A stretch of 12,251 bases of DNA from Dysgonamonadaceae bacterium (GCA_031258895.1 JAIRMF010000053.1:1-12251); one strand, 5' to 3'. Positions 1 to 7,655 are shown, numbered from the stretch's first letter. Notes: generated by a model from the sequence alone, not told the origin. Numbers and translations: made by a program.

Positions 1-688
1 AGCTGAAATAGGGACGATTTGTACTTATGTCGCCCATCACATACTCAAACTGTGCCTGTGTAACCTCCGTCTCGCTCATCTTAAAGTCTGGGATATTAGC
101 AGAGGTTGTTGTATTAGAAGAACCATATTTCCACGAAGAAGAACCCTCAACAGGTAGCATCTTAGGCTTCAAGAATTCCGGAGAATAATAATACTTGACC
201 TTAACATTGGAGGCAGTTTGTGTTTGGTCAAATGTTATGACGTTGCTGCTCTGAATACCCTGCGATTTGTCGTCAAGGAAGAACTCATAATACTCGGCAG
301 CGAGGTCGACAGCGGTAAATGTACAGTTGTTGTTGCTCGCTGTTATGCCGCAGGAAACCGCCGAAGAAGGAGATATGGGAGACGGAACTGGCCCTTCCGG
401 AGGACAGGTCTGTATCCACTTCGACCCATTCCATGTCTCAACACATTTAGTGAATATATTGAATATCTGAAGTCCGCGGGCAGCATCTTTGCCTGTCAAG
501 GTGAGTGCATCACGCTGGCCTGTTGTCATCTGGGGCAACCTGAATCCACGTGTACCGTTACTTTCCAACTCAAGGAGCGAGAAAGGTTGCGGGTTGACGC
601 TTATGTCTGCGCCGATTATAACTTGTGCTGTTGCCCTGCTTACATTAAGAAGACAGAGGGCTAAGATTAAAAAGAATGTTTTTTTCAT
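1..688 (-). CDS. Secreted SUMF1/formylglycine-enzyme-like protein, N-terminal part (cut by window edge)
   Basis: Reading leftward from the ATG at 688 gives 229 codons without a stop before the window edge, so the C-terminal part is missing. Residues 1-21 form a signal peptide (MKKT, hydrophobic core, likely cleavage after A-T-A). Residues 31-62 (NPQPFSLLELESNGTRGFRL, then PQMTTGQRDAL) resemble the conserved start of many exported Bacteroidales proteins, followed by FNIFTKCVETWNGSKW. A Pro/Ser- and Cys-containing linker covers about 95-125. From residue 201, DFKMSETEVTQAQFEYVMG matches the opening of SUMF1/FGE-sulfatase domains, where the phrase 'sEVTqaqYeaVMG' is characteristic. Proteins of this type in Bacteroidetes are often exported or linked to gliding and lipoprotein functions; whether this one makes formylglycine cannot be judged because the catalytic region lies outside. 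No consensus promoter was found upstream, and a terminator at 728-756 separates it from the next gene. The family call is fairly sure, the function is not. Confidence 0.8.
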   Translation of the reverse strand, partial: MKKTFFLILALCLLNVSRATAQVIIGADISVNPQPFSLLELESNGTRGFRLPQMTTGQRDALTLTGKDAARGLQIFNIFTKCVETWNGSKWIQTCPPEGPVPSPISPSSAVSCGITASNNNCTFTAVDLAAEYYEFFLDDKSQGIQSSNVITFDQTQTASNVKVKYYYSPEFLKPKMLPVEGSSSWKYGSSNTTTSANIPDFKMSETEVTQAQFEYVMGDISTNRPYFS

Positions 689-727
689 TGTTGTGATTAT
701 TTTTTAGTTTGATAAAAATGCACATGA

Positions 728-756
728 AAAAGGGCAGAGCGTAGCCCTGCCCTTTT
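728..756 (-). terminator. Rho-independent terminator after the 763-1422 gene
   Basis: Read on the minus strand, AAAAGGGCAG pairs with CTGCCCTTTT (747-756 with 728-737) around a 9-nt loop, and the right arm runs on into T residues. It starts 6 bp past the stop codon of the 763-1422 gene. It also insulates the SUMF1-like gene, whose start is 40 bp further on. Confidence 0.75.
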
Positions 757-762
757 GCGCTG

Positions 763-1422
763 TTAGGCGATAACTGCCGACACAATTTCCGACCACGGGC
801 CGGGCAGATTACGGGTGTTGACCCAGCGGAAACGATACGATACCATCGTCCCGACCATGTCGAGCGGGTATTCGAGCTTCATCCGGTCGGTACCGCTGGT
901 ACCGACGTAGATAAAGTCGTCGTCTTTTTCAGGCGCTTCGCCGACCTTACGCCAGACTTCGAAGCCCCGCGCATGTTCCGGCTTGGCACGCCCAGAATGG
1001 TGACTGTCTTTCACTTTCAGAGTGTGCCTGAGGTGCACCGAAACATCGACCTGGCCGATCGGCTCGGTGTCGATCGGTGGCGCCGGCGACGGTTCGGGGT
1101 CAGGGATTGTCAGTCCGAGGTCCGAGCGGTCGTCATCCGTAACGGCGGGGTTAAACCTGAGGAAGGTATTGATAAACCACCGCGCATACTTTTTCGCTAT
1201 CGCGGCCTTTTCCTTCCTGTCAAGCCGGTCGGTCGTACCGGCATTCACTTTCACCGCCTGCTCGTGCGAGGCGATGTATGCCGACAGCTTGTCACGCAGC
1301 GGCACAAAATCATTGTTCGATATTCCGAACCGTTCAAGGTCATGTACAAGTTTATTAAGAAACCTTGTAAACCACACTGCCAGCAATACATAAGATGCCG
1401 GTAAAAAGTCTTTCTTTGCCAT
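763..1422 (-). CDS. Hypothetical protein with Ig/fibronectin-III-like C-terminus
   Basis: The product is 219 aa and begins MAKKDFLPAS. Residues 1-100 look helical, with a short hydrophobic stretch (YVLLAVWF, about 11-18) and a charged region with DRLDRKEKAAIAKKYARWF. Residues about 107-120 are a Pro/Asp/Glu-rich linker (PDPEPSPAPPID). Residues about 145-219 look like a beta-sandwich: GFEVWRKVGEAPEK, YVGTSGTDR, VSYRFRWVNTRNLPGPWSEI. The last phrase resembles the end of a fibronectin type III domain. I believe similar small hypothetical proteins occur in other Bacteroidales but cannot name a function. There is no signal peptide. The gene is visibly richer in G+C than its neighbours, with AT-rich DNA directly before the start, which may indicate separate ancestry. 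The nearest good leftward promoter is at 2055-2086, so its mRNA may carry a leader of about 620 nt containing both repeat arrays. A strong terminator follows. Confidence 0.75.
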   Translation of the reverse strand: MAKKDFLPASYVLLAVWFTRFLNKLVHDLERFGISNNDFVPLRDKLSAYIASHEQAVKVNAGTTDRLDRKEKAAIAKKYARWFINTFLRFNPAVTDDDRSDLGLTIPDPEPSPAPPIDTEPIGQVDVSVHLRHTLKVKDSHHSGRAKPEHARGFEVWRKVGEAPEKDDDFIYVGTSGTDRMKLEYPLDMVGTMVSYRFRWVNTRNLPGPWSEIVSAVIA

Positions 1423-1469
1423 TTTCTTTAAATTTTAAATTATTATTAATAAATCGTATTATAATTTCC

Positions 1470-1721
1470 ATCTGTTTTGTACGGGCGTCCATACGTTTTG
1501 TACGGACATCCGTATGTTTTGTACGGGCATCCGTACGTTTTGTACGGGCATCCGTACGTTTTGTACGGACATCCATACGTTTTGTACGGACATCCGTACG
1601 TTCTGTACGGGCGTCCGTACGTTCTGTACGGGCGTCCATACGTTCTGTACGGGCGTCCATACGCTTTGTACGGACATCCATACGTTTCGTACGGACGTCC
1701 ATACGTTTCGTACGGACGTCC
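1470..1721. repeat. Minisatellite: twelve tandem copies of a 21-bp unit
   Basis: Twelve head-to-tail units of exactly 21 bp run without spacers; a 5-bp partial unit follows (1722-1726). The core reads (A/G)TACGTTTTGTACGG followed by (A/G)C(A/G)TCC. Differences between copies are nearly all transitions at a few fixed positions, so the array arose by duplication followed by point change. The unit carries an inverted repeat, CCGTAC / 5 nt / GTACGG, intact where the preceding unit ends in CC and this one starts GTACG, and broken in copies starting ATACG. Because 21 is divisible by three and the unit has no stop in any frame, all six frames stay open. The lack of unique spacers excludes CRISPR. 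Confidence 0.95.
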
Positions 1722-1908
1722 ATACAATATGTAAAAATATGCTGTTCCGACTCCCTGACAAGCAGGAATGACGTGAAGGTATCCGTCTGCCGGTCTCTGT
1801 TACCGCTATATCTCCCCCCTGCTGAAGGGAATGGACCGGGGACGTCCGACCGAGATTTTTTGTCGCCGCTCGCGCATACGCGCCCGCACGCGGCTTTAAC
1901 AGGTATAT

Positions 1909-1967
<59 letters not shown>

Positions 1968-2054
1968 ATAAATTATCCCATACCGCCAAATATTTCGATG
2001 TATTCGGCAAGAAATTTATGTCGGTATGTGCTACTACTTTTGTCATATCGGCTG

Positions 2055-2086
2055 CAAAGGTAAACATTGTTTTTTAAACCACCAAA
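2055..2086 (-). promoter_or_regulatory. Consensus Bacteroidetes promoter, leftward
   Basis: On the minus strand a TTTG (2086-2083) is followed after 20 nt by TACCTTTG (2062-2055), an exact fit to the Bacteroidetes -33/-7 pattern TTTG...TAnnTTTG. It sits 6 bp past the stop codon of the DUF349 gene. Transcription should begin near 2050 and run into the TG tract and the 21-bp repeats toward the 763-1422 gene. No terminator for the DUF349 gene is visible in the 30 bp between. Confidence 0.7.
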
Positions 2087-2092
2087 TAATTT

Positions 2093-4042
2093 CTAAGAAA
2101 ATTGCTCGTCGATAAGATCAATCCTCTTCATTATCGACTCCAACTCGTCCCTTAAACCCTGAACCTTCGCGTTCATGTCCCTCACCAACTCCCCGCCGCC
2201 CTTAGACGACACGGAAAGAAACCCAAGGTTGTTCTCATAAGTCTTGATCTCGCCCTTCAAACGCTCGTAAGTATGCATCAACCTGCTCCTGTCGGCCAGT
2301 AACCTCGAATCACCCCCGTCACCCGACGAACGCCCAAGCAAAGACTGCAAATGACGACCCGAACCCCCAGCCCGCAAACGATCCAAATGCCCGTCAACCG
2401 CAGAACGATACTCATCGTAAAGCCGATCCTTCTCCTTCAACGGCACAAAACCAATCTCATGCCATTCCGACGTCAAAACACGAACCCGATCCGCCAACTC
2501 CTCCGCAGGCAACTCAACGTCTATCTCCCTAATCCTCCCTATTAAATCCCGCTTCTTCCGAAGATTCTCAACCTCCTCCGCCCTCTCCGACAAATTCTTA
2601 GCTCGCCGCCGAGAAAAAAAACGATTACACGCCCCATTGAAACGCTCCCATAACTCATCCCGCTGTCCGTAAAACACCGGCTTGATAGACTTCCATTCCT
2701 CCCGCAACGCAAAAACCTGCTCCTTCGCATCCCTGTCCGTACTGTCCTGTATCGCCTCAACACGCTCGCAAAGCGCCCGCTTCTTCTCCAAATTGGCAGC
2801 ATGCTCCTTCCTTAACTCCACCCAAAACGCCCGCTTATTGTCGAAAAACCTGCCGCAAGCAGCATTGAAACGCCGAGAAACCTTCAAACTGTCCCTCCGG
2901 CGAGAAAAACCTAATCCCTTCCACCTCTTCTGAATAGCCAAAACCTCGTCCGTCTTCGCCGTCCACTCCTTAACACCGTCAATCCTAACGCCGTTTATCG
3001 CCTCCAACTGCTCACAACAGTCTATCCGCTCCGAAAGCTTGCGCAACTCCACCTCACGTAACTCCTCAAAATGCTGATTATGACGCTTGTTGATAACAGA
3101 AGCCGCCGCATGAAAACGCGCCCGAATCCCCTCGCGAAACTCCGGAGCCACCGGACCCGTCTCACTCCACTCCTGACTCAACTTGCCCATCTTGGAATAA
3201 GCCGAAACAATATCCTTCTCCTCCCCAAGCCGCTCAGCTGCCTCACATAACGCCTCCTTCAACTCCAAATTCTTCCTGAAATCATAATCACGCATCGCAA
3301 AATTAATCTTCTGCAAATCGTAAAACTTCTCACTGTAATGATGGTACTGCTTCCAAAGCTCCCCCATCTCCGATTGCGAAACATGCTTGATCTCCTTCCA
3401 CCGCTGAATCAAACTGCGATACTCATCACGAGCCTTAAGGAAATTGTCAAAAGTATCGTTGCTCTCCGTTAACTCCTTCAAACGACCGATTATCGCCCTC
3501 TTCTCATTGAGATTCTCCGCCAAAACCTTCTCGTTACGAGCAATAAACTGCGCCTTCTTCTCACGAAAAACAACCAAAAGCTCCTTAAAACGACGCTCCT
3601 TATCATCAGTCTCCGGCTTGAAATCCTCCGGCAAACCACCCCCCTCTATGAAAATCTTACGAGCCTCCTCGATCTCAATATTCAATAAACGATAAAAAGA
3701 TTGCCTGAGAGATTCTACCTCACTCCTGACAGCATTGCTCACCTCCAAAACGACAATCTCCGCCAAACGCAAGACCATCGCCTCCCTGTCCTGAACCGAA
3801 ACAACCGGAGATTCCGAAACCTCAACGATTCCAAAATCATCGCCGGAACCGACAACAGCAGCCATATCAACCGCAACCGGCTCCGATTCGTCCGCAAGCC
3901 CAACTTCGGAAACGGGCTCCGTCTCCGGCGCCAGCTCCAACTTATCTCTCAATTCCGTATCCGACTCAACAGCAGGTACCGCCTCCGCAACATCCTCCGA
4001 AATCACCGGCATTCCTTCTTCATTAGCAATATTATCGCTCAT
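2093..4042 (-). CDS. DUF349 repeat protein
   Basis: The product is 649 aa. Residues 1-95 are acidic and low in complexity (many Glu, Val, Ser, Asp), probably disordered. From about 130 to 570 there are five roughly 75-residue helical repeats of the DUF349 type, each with a Trp-centred phrase such as IQRWKEIKHV, LSQEWSETGPV, IQKRWKGLGF, LREEWKSIKPV and LTSEWHEIGFV, followed by an aromatic-rich segment like LWERFNGACNRFF. The last 65 residues (YERLKGEIKTYENN to IMKRIDLIDEQFS) should form a coiled coil. DUF349 proteins are common and long in Bacteroidetes; no biochemical role is firmly known, and a scaffolding or nucleic-acid role is only a guess. It is transcribed away from the L28 gene. The coding strand is extremely rich in G over C, favouring GAG, AAG and CGG codons, unlike the A/C-ending codons of the genes at 4280-9082. 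Confidence 0.9.
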   Translation of the reverse strand: MSDNIANEEGMPVISEDVAEAVPAVESDTELRDKLELAPETEPVSEVGLADESEPVAVDMAAVVGSGDDFGIVEVSESPVVSVQDREAMVLRLAEIVVLEVSNAVRSEVESLRQSFYRLLNIEIEEARKIFIEGGGLPEDFKPETDDKERRFKELLVVFREKKAQFIARNEKVLAENLNEKRAIIGRLKELTESNDTFDNFLKARDEYRSLIQRWKEIKHVSQSEMGELWKQYHHYSEKFYDLQKINFAMRDYDFRKNLELKEALCEAAERLGEEKDIVSAYSKMGKLSQEWSETGPVAPEFREGIRARFHAAASVINKRHNQHFEELREVELRKLSERIDCCEQLEAINGVRIDGVKEWTAKTDEVLAIQKRWKGLGFSRRRDSLKVSRRFNAACGRFFDNKRAFWVELRKEHAANLEKKRALCERVEAIQDSTDRDAKEQVFALREEWKSIKPVFYGQRDELWERFNGACNRFFSRRRAKNLSERAEEVENLRKKRDLIGRIREIDVELPAEELADRVRVLTSEWHEIGFVPLKEKDRLYDEYRSAVDGHLDRLRAGGSGRHLQSLLGRSSGDGGDSRLLADRSRLMHTYERLKGEIKTYENNLGFLSVSSKGGGELVRDMNAKVQGLRDELESIMKRIDLIDEQFS

Positions 4043-4093
4043 AATACAGTTCTTTTAGCAGATAGAAAACATTATCCATCTCGTTTTGGCCTG

Positions 4094-4101
4094 CAAATGT
4101 A
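4094..4101 (-). promoter_or_regulatory. -7 box for the DUF349 gene
   Basis: The minus strand reads TACATTTG here, matching TAnnTTTG, about 52 bp before the DUF349 ATG. A TTTG at the expected -33 spacing is absent, so the call rests on the -7 box and position. It continues into GCAGGCC, as does the divergent promoter at 4195. Confidence 0.5.
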
Positions 4102-4170
4102 TGCATTTTTTTGTAATAATACCGTCACCTCAACAAAATAAATGTAAAAAATCAATTTTTTCGTTATTTC

Positions 4171-4202
4171 TTGCATGAAATAAAAAAATATTCGTACCTT
4201 TG
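4171..4202 (+). promoter_or_regulatory. Promoter of the rpmB operon
   Basis: TTG (4171-4173), 21 nt, then TACCTTTG (4195-4202) fits the Bacteroidetes consensus. The surroundings are A/T-rich. It predicts a leader of about 70 nt before the L28 ATG at 4280. Confidence 0.7.
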
Positions 4203-4279
4203 CAGGCCGAAAATCAAGCTGCGATTAAGTCGATTTGCTGATTGAGAGTGGAAATAATAAATCAAATAACATAATTAAA

Positions 4280-4519
4280 ATGTCGAAAATCTGTGAAATT
4301 AGCGGGAAAAAGGCCATGACAGGCAATAACGTTTCACACTCAAACCTGAAGACGAAACGCAAATTTAATGTCAACCTTTTCAGGAAAAAATTCTACTGGG
4401 TAGAACAAGACTGCTGGATTCAACTCAACGTGTCTGCCAACGGTCTGCGTACCATCAATAAGATTGGTTTGGACGCCGCTCTGAAAAACGCCGCGGCAAA
4501 AGGGTACATCAACTTATAA
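4280..4519 (+). CDS. rpmB: 50S ribosomal protein L28
   Basis: The product is 79 aa and starts MSKICEISGKKAMTGNNVSH, the standard L28 opening. It continues with TKRKFNVNLFRKKFYWVEQD and NGLRTINKIGLDAALKNAA, both typical of Bacteroidetes L28. The reading frame stays open upstream to 4235, but the ATG at 4280 gives the family's normal length and sits in an A-rich leader, so it was chosen. Only isolated cysteines are present, so this appears to be the form without a zinc-binding pair. L28 is a component of the large ribosomal subunit. It is the first gene of the rightward operon, with L33 25 bp downstream. Confidence 0.97.
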   Translation: MSKICEISGKKAMTGNNVSHSNLKTKRKFNVNLFRKKFYWVEQDCWIQLNVSANGLRTINKIGLDAALKNAAAKGYINL

Positions 4520-4544
4520 TCAATACAATTTAAGAGAAAACAAA

Positions 4545-4733
4545 ATGGCGAAAAAGGCAAAAGGCAACAGAGTACAGGTCATCCTCGAATGTACCGAACA
4601 CAAAAACAGCGGTATGTCGGGAACTTCCCGTTATATCACTACCAAAAACAGAAAAAATACCACCGGCAGACTTGAATTGAAAAAATACAATCCCCTGCTG
4701 AAACGAGTTACAGTTCACAAAGAAATTAAGTAA
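4545..4733 (+). CDS. rpmG: 50S ribosomal protein L33
   Basis: The product is 62 aa and starts MAKKAKGNRVQVILECTEHK. GTSRYITTKNRKNTTGRLEL and KKYNPLLKRVTVHKEIK match L33, a small protein of the large ribosomal subunit. There is a single cysteine (residue 16), so this is the zinc-independent type. It lies 25 bp after rpmB and 13 bp before the DUF4295 gene, the usual Bacteroidetes order, and is expected to share the promoter at 4171-4202. Confidence 0.97.
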   Translation: MAKKAKGNRVQVILECTEHKNSGMSGTSRYITTKNRKNTTGRLELKKYNPLLKRVTVHKEIK

Positions 4734-4746
4734 AACCAAATAAACA

Positions 4747-4899
4747 ATGGCAAAGAAAACAGTTGCGGGATACCGCGAAAAATCAGAAGGACGCTCATTC
4801 TCAAAAGTCATCAAAATGTTGAAATCCCCGAAAACAGGTGCATACATATTCAAAGAAGAAATGGTGCCCAACGAAACAGTCAAAGACTATTTCAAATAA
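4747..4899 (+). CDS. Small DUF4295 family protein
   Basis: This 50-aa frame starts MAKKTVAGYR and continues with FSKVIKMLKSPKTGAYIFKE and EMVPNETVKDYFK. Both the wording (KVIKMxKSPKTGAYxFKEE, P-N-x-x-V) and the place directly behind L33 match the DUF4295 family of Bacteroidetes. The protein is Lys-rich and has no cysteine. Its operon position suggests a ribosome-associated role, but I know of no demonstrated function. Confidence 0.9.
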   Translation: MAKKTVAGYREKSEGRSFSKVIKMLKSPKTGAYIFKEEMVPNETVKDYFK

Positions 4900-4940
4900 A
4901 TTGATCGCACTTACTTAAATCCAATAAACAATTACCGTAT

Positions 4941-5516
4941 ATGAAAGCTTTGGCAAAATTTATAGCGCTGGTCCTCATGGTTCCGTGTCTCTTCTCATGC
5001 AAAGGCGACGACGAACAGCCGGACCTGACGGCTCAACCAAGTACCTTGGAAGGAGACTACAAAGGAACAGTAATTGTTCGTCCAAAATCTATTGCCGGAG
5101 CAGATTACACGAATAACGCCGTTGAAGTCCGTCTTGAACCCTCGTCCCGCAATACCTTGGCTTTATACACCAACGAACAGGGACACCTCTCCGATAAGGA
5201 AATTTTTTCCAACTTCAAATACACGGCAACCGATAAAAAAGTCGTTAGTAGTGACGTCAAGAATTTCACATTCGAAATCTTCGAACAAAATAAAGTAAAA
5301 TACCTCGTTCAATGGTTTGGTTCACTTTATCCGATAATTTCCGACGTAAAAATTACTGTGGAAAAATCTACCGCAACCTATAACACGGAAAGCCGAGAAT
5401 TGTCCTTCACCTACACCGCCTCTGCCGCTTTTAAGGCAAAAGCCTCTGCAAATGCCGACGTGACAAACCAACAAGTGGACAAATTTACTTTTACCTACAT
5501 AGTAACGAAACAGTAA
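4941..5516 (+). CDS. Hypothetical lipoprotein, probably surface-exposed
   Basis: The product is 191 aa. Residues 1-19 form a lipoprotein signal (MKALAKFIALVLMVPCLFS) with the lipidated cysteine at 20. CKGDDEQ follows; a Lys plus acidic run just after the cysteine resembles the Bacteroidetes signal for lipoprotein export to the cell surface. The rest (about 35-191) alternates polar and hydrophobic residues, as in a beta-rich fold: GDYKGTVIVRP, AVEVRLEPSSRNTLALY, KNFTFEIFEQNKVKYLVQWF, ELSFTYTASAAFKAKA, DKFTFTYIVTKQ. It resembles small Bacteroidetes lipoproteins with DUF48xx-type domains, but I cannot assign one. It lies 41 bp after the DUF4295 gene, probably in the same operon. In the Bacteroides genomes I recall, ftsY occupies this place. 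A weak hairpin (5544-5549 with 5561-5566) follows. Confidence 0.8.
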   Translation: MKALAKFIALVLMVPCLFSCKGDDEQPDLTAQPSTLEGDYKGTVIVRPKSIAGADYTNNAVEVRLEPSSRNTLALYTNEQGHLSDKEIFSNFKYTATDKKVVSSDVKNFTFEIFEQNKVKYLVQWFGSLYPIISDVKITVEKSTATYNTESRELSFTYTASAAFKAKASANADVTNQQVDKFTFTYIVTKQ

Positions 5517-5587
5517 ACTTGTTTTGTTTTCTGCCTGAAAATATCCTTTCTTGATTCGATAAAGGAGGGCTTTTCGGGATTGTTGTA

Positions 5588-6298
5588 ATGAAAACCGCTC
5601 CCCTATATTTGATCCCTGTTCCACTCGGCGAAACGAAAATTTCAAAGGTTTTGCCACCCTTCAATAAGGATATCATCCTCTCTATTCATCACTTTATTGT
5701 TGAAAACGTGAGGACGGCACGAAGATTTCTCAAACAGGTCGAACCCAAAATCAATCCGGATAACTTAATTTTCTACACATTGAACCAACATGTTTCACCC
5801 GCCGAAATATCGGATTTTATCCAACCGGCAGAAAATGGGTTCCCCTTAGGCGTCATCTCGGAAGCCGGTTGCCCTGCAATAGCCGATCCCGGAGCAGATA
5901 TCGTCGCTATTGCACAGAAGAAAGGTATTCGTGTCGTTCCGCTTGTGGGCCCGTCATCAATATTGCTGGCATTGATGGCGTCAGGATTCAATGGTCAGAA
6001 TTTTGCGTTCAACGGTTATCTACCCGTTGAGAGCGAAGCAAGAATAAAATCGCTAAAATCCCTTGAAAAACGAGTTTACTCCGAATATCAAACTCAACTT
6101 TTCATCGAAACACCTTACCGTAACAAAAAAATGGTGGAAACTATCCTGCAAACCTGCCGCCCGCACACCAAACTCTGTATCGCTGCCGATATCACGCTCG
6201 AAACAGAATGGATCGTTACTCTCAGTGTCTCGGAGTGGAAAAAACAGATACTGCCGGATCTTGCAAAACATCCCTGTATTTTTGCGCTGTATGTTTGA
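5588..6298 (+). CDS. RsmI-like SAM-dependent methyltransferase
   Basis: The product is 236 aa and belongs to the tetrapyrrole-methylase fold (PF00590) in its RsmI-like branch. The first strand is LYLIPVPLGE (6-15). SEAGCPAIADPG (91-102) corresponds to SDAGTPxxxDPG of RsmI, VVPLVGPSS (116-124) to the PGPSA loop, and FIETPYRNKKM (172-182) to the FYESPHR motif. Canonical RsmI 2'-O-methylates C1402 of 16S rRNA with S-adenosylmethionine and is about 50 residues longer. This shorter form, with changed residues in each motif, is common in Bacteroidetes and may have another target. I therefore leave the symbol blank. Start: ATG at 5588, giving a complete first strand. It is 42 bp ahead of dtd. Confidence 0.85.
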   Translation: MKTAPLYLIPVPLGETKISKVLPPFNKDIILSIHHFIVENVRTARRFLKQVEPKINPDNLIFYTLNQHVSPAEISDFIQPAENGFPLGVISEAGCPAIADPGADIVAIAQKKGIRVVPLVGPSSILLALMASGFNGQNFAFNGYLPVESEARIKSLKSLEKRVYSEYQTQLFIETPYRNKKMVETILQTCRPHTKLCIAADITLETEWIVTLSVSEWKKQILPDLAKHPCIFALYV

Positions 6299-6340
6299 AA
6301 ATATTAATACCTCCGATATACATTGTTTCCCGAATAATTC

Positions 6341-6793
6341 ATGCGAACAGTAATACAAAGAGTCTCAGAGGCATCGGTAACCGTTAACAGCAAACTGAAA
6401 TCAGCTATCGGCAGGGGATTGCTTGTTTTTGTAAGCATTGAAGACACCGACACACAGGATGATATTGACTATTTGGTGAAAAAAATCGTGAATTTGCGGA
6501 TTTTCAATGATACCGATAACATTATGAATTGTTCCGTACTCGAAACAGGAGGAGAAATATTGTGTATCAGCCAGTTTACCCTCCATGCTTCCACACGGAA
6601 AGGGAACCGGCCTTCGTATATTCGCGCCTCGAAACATGATTTTGCAATGCCGATGTACAACGCCTTTACAGCGGAATTGTCTAAGGCGTTCGGTAAACCC
6701 GTTAAGAACGGCGAGTTTGGTGCAGACATGAAAGTGGAACTGCTCAATGATGGTCCGGTTACAATTATTATCGATTCGAAATGTAAAGAATAA
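6341..6793 (+). CDS. dtd: D-aminoacyl-tRNA deacylase
   Basis: The product is 150 aa, the normal Dtd length. MRTVIQRVSEASVTV is the classic start. SQFTLHA (77-83) is the SQxTL motif. GNRPSY (88-93) and NDGPVTI (136-142) follow, the last containing the Gly-cisPro pair that recognises D-amino acids. Dtd is a cytosolic homodimer that removes D-amino acids, and glycine misloaded on tRNA-Ala, from tRNA. All key motifs look intact. It lies 10 bp before deoC, indicating a shared transcript. Confidence 0.97.
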   Translation: MRTVIQRVSEASVTVNSKLKSAIGRGLLVFVSIEDTDTQDDIDYLVKKIVNLRIFNDTDNIMNCSVLETGGEILCISQFTLHASTRKGNRPSYIRASKHDFAMPMYNAFTAELSKAFGKPVKNGEFGADMKVELLNDGPVTIIIDSKCKE

Positions 6794-6803
6794 AAAACTC
6801 CCG

Positions 6804-7655
6804 ATGAATAAATACGAAGAAGTTCTGAAACAATATCCCCTGTTGCTTAACGACGAACAGATAACGGAAAAGTCCGAGGCATTGGCTGCAAAATGGAAGA
6901 AAAATTTCAATGCGGAAACATTTCGCCGGCTTTACGGTTGTATTGATTTGACCACTCTTAACACGGAGGACTGCCGTGAATGGATATGGAAGTTTATACA
7001 ACGGGTGAACGATTTCGAAGGTTCGCGCTCTAATATGAACAATGTTGCTGCCATTTGTGTCTATCCCAATCTTGTAAGTACGGCAAAAGAGGCATTGACT
7101 GCCGATGTACGAATCGCATCTGTTGCAGGAGGATTCCCTTCTTCGCAAACCTTTCGTGAAGTAAAAATAGCCGAAGTCGGTCTGGCAATTGCCGACGGCG
7201 CCGAAGAGATTGACGTCGTACTGAACGTTGGTACATTTTTCGATGGCGATTACGAAGATTTGTGCAATGAGATAGCGGAAATTAAAGAAACATGTCGCCA
7301 TGCCCGACTGAAAGTGATTCTTGAAACCGGACTTCTCAAGACTGCTGAAAATATTCGCCGTGCGGCTGTTCTTGCGATGTATTCAGGAGCGGACTTTCTG
7401 AAAACCTCCACAGGGAAAGGCCATCCGGGTGCAAGTATTGAGGCGGTTTACATTCTTTGTCTTGTAATCAAAGAATACGAGCGCCGACACGGAATAAAAA
7501 TAGGCGTCAAAGTATCCGGTGGCGTGCGCACCACAGAGGATGCAGTGAAATATTACACAATAGTGGAAGAAATGCTTGGACAGGAATGGCTTGTCCCCGA
7601 ATTTTTCCGAATCGGAGCGAGCAGCTTGGCAGACAATATTCTGAAAGCAATCTGA
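6804..7655 (+). CDS. deoC: Deoxyribose-phosphate aldolase
   Basis: The product is 283 aa, the long form seen in Bacteroidetes. It has an N-terminal extension of about 45 residues before CIDLTTLNTEDC. The TIM-barrel core includes AAICVYPNLV (82-91), SVAGGFPSSQT (106-116) and EIDVVLNVG (135-143, with the catalytic Asp at 137). LKTSTGK (199-205) gives Lys200 as the Schiff-base residue, and VKVSGGVRT (235-243) gives Lys236 as the second active-site lysine. The enzyme splits 2-deoxyribose-5-phosphate into glyceraldehyde-3-phosphate and acetaldehyde in deoxynucleoside breakdown. The frame is open further upstream inside dtd, but ATG 6804 lies 10 bp past the dtd stop and gives a normal start, MNKYEEVLKQY. 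No other deo genes are nearby. Confidence 0.97.
   Translation: MNKYEEVLKQYPLLLNDEQITEKSEALAAKWKKNFNAETFRRLYGCIDLTTLNTEDCREWIWKFIQRVNDFEGSRSNMNNVAAICVYPNLVSTAKEALTADVRIASVAGGFPSSQTFREVKIAEVGLAIADGAEEIDVVLNVGTFFDGDYEDLCNEIAEIKETCRHARLKVILETGLLKTAENIRRAAVLAMYSGADFLKTSTGKGHPGASIEAVYILCLVIKEYERRHGIKIGVKVSGGVRTTEDAVKYYTIVEEMLGQEWLVPEFFRIGASSLADNILKAI

Noticed and set aside
218..664. 148-residue plus-strand reading frame at the left end
   Set aside because: It is antisense to the SUMF1-like gene, which has a signal peptide and a recognisable domain; the plus-strand translation shows no family features.
1470..1721. CRISPR array
   Set aside because: The 21-bp units abut directly with no unique spacers, and no cas genes are present.
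2542..2802. Frames antisense or out of phase within the DUF349 gene
   Set aside because: They are explained by the biased composition of the DUF349 gene, and their translations are Arg/Ser-rich without family character.
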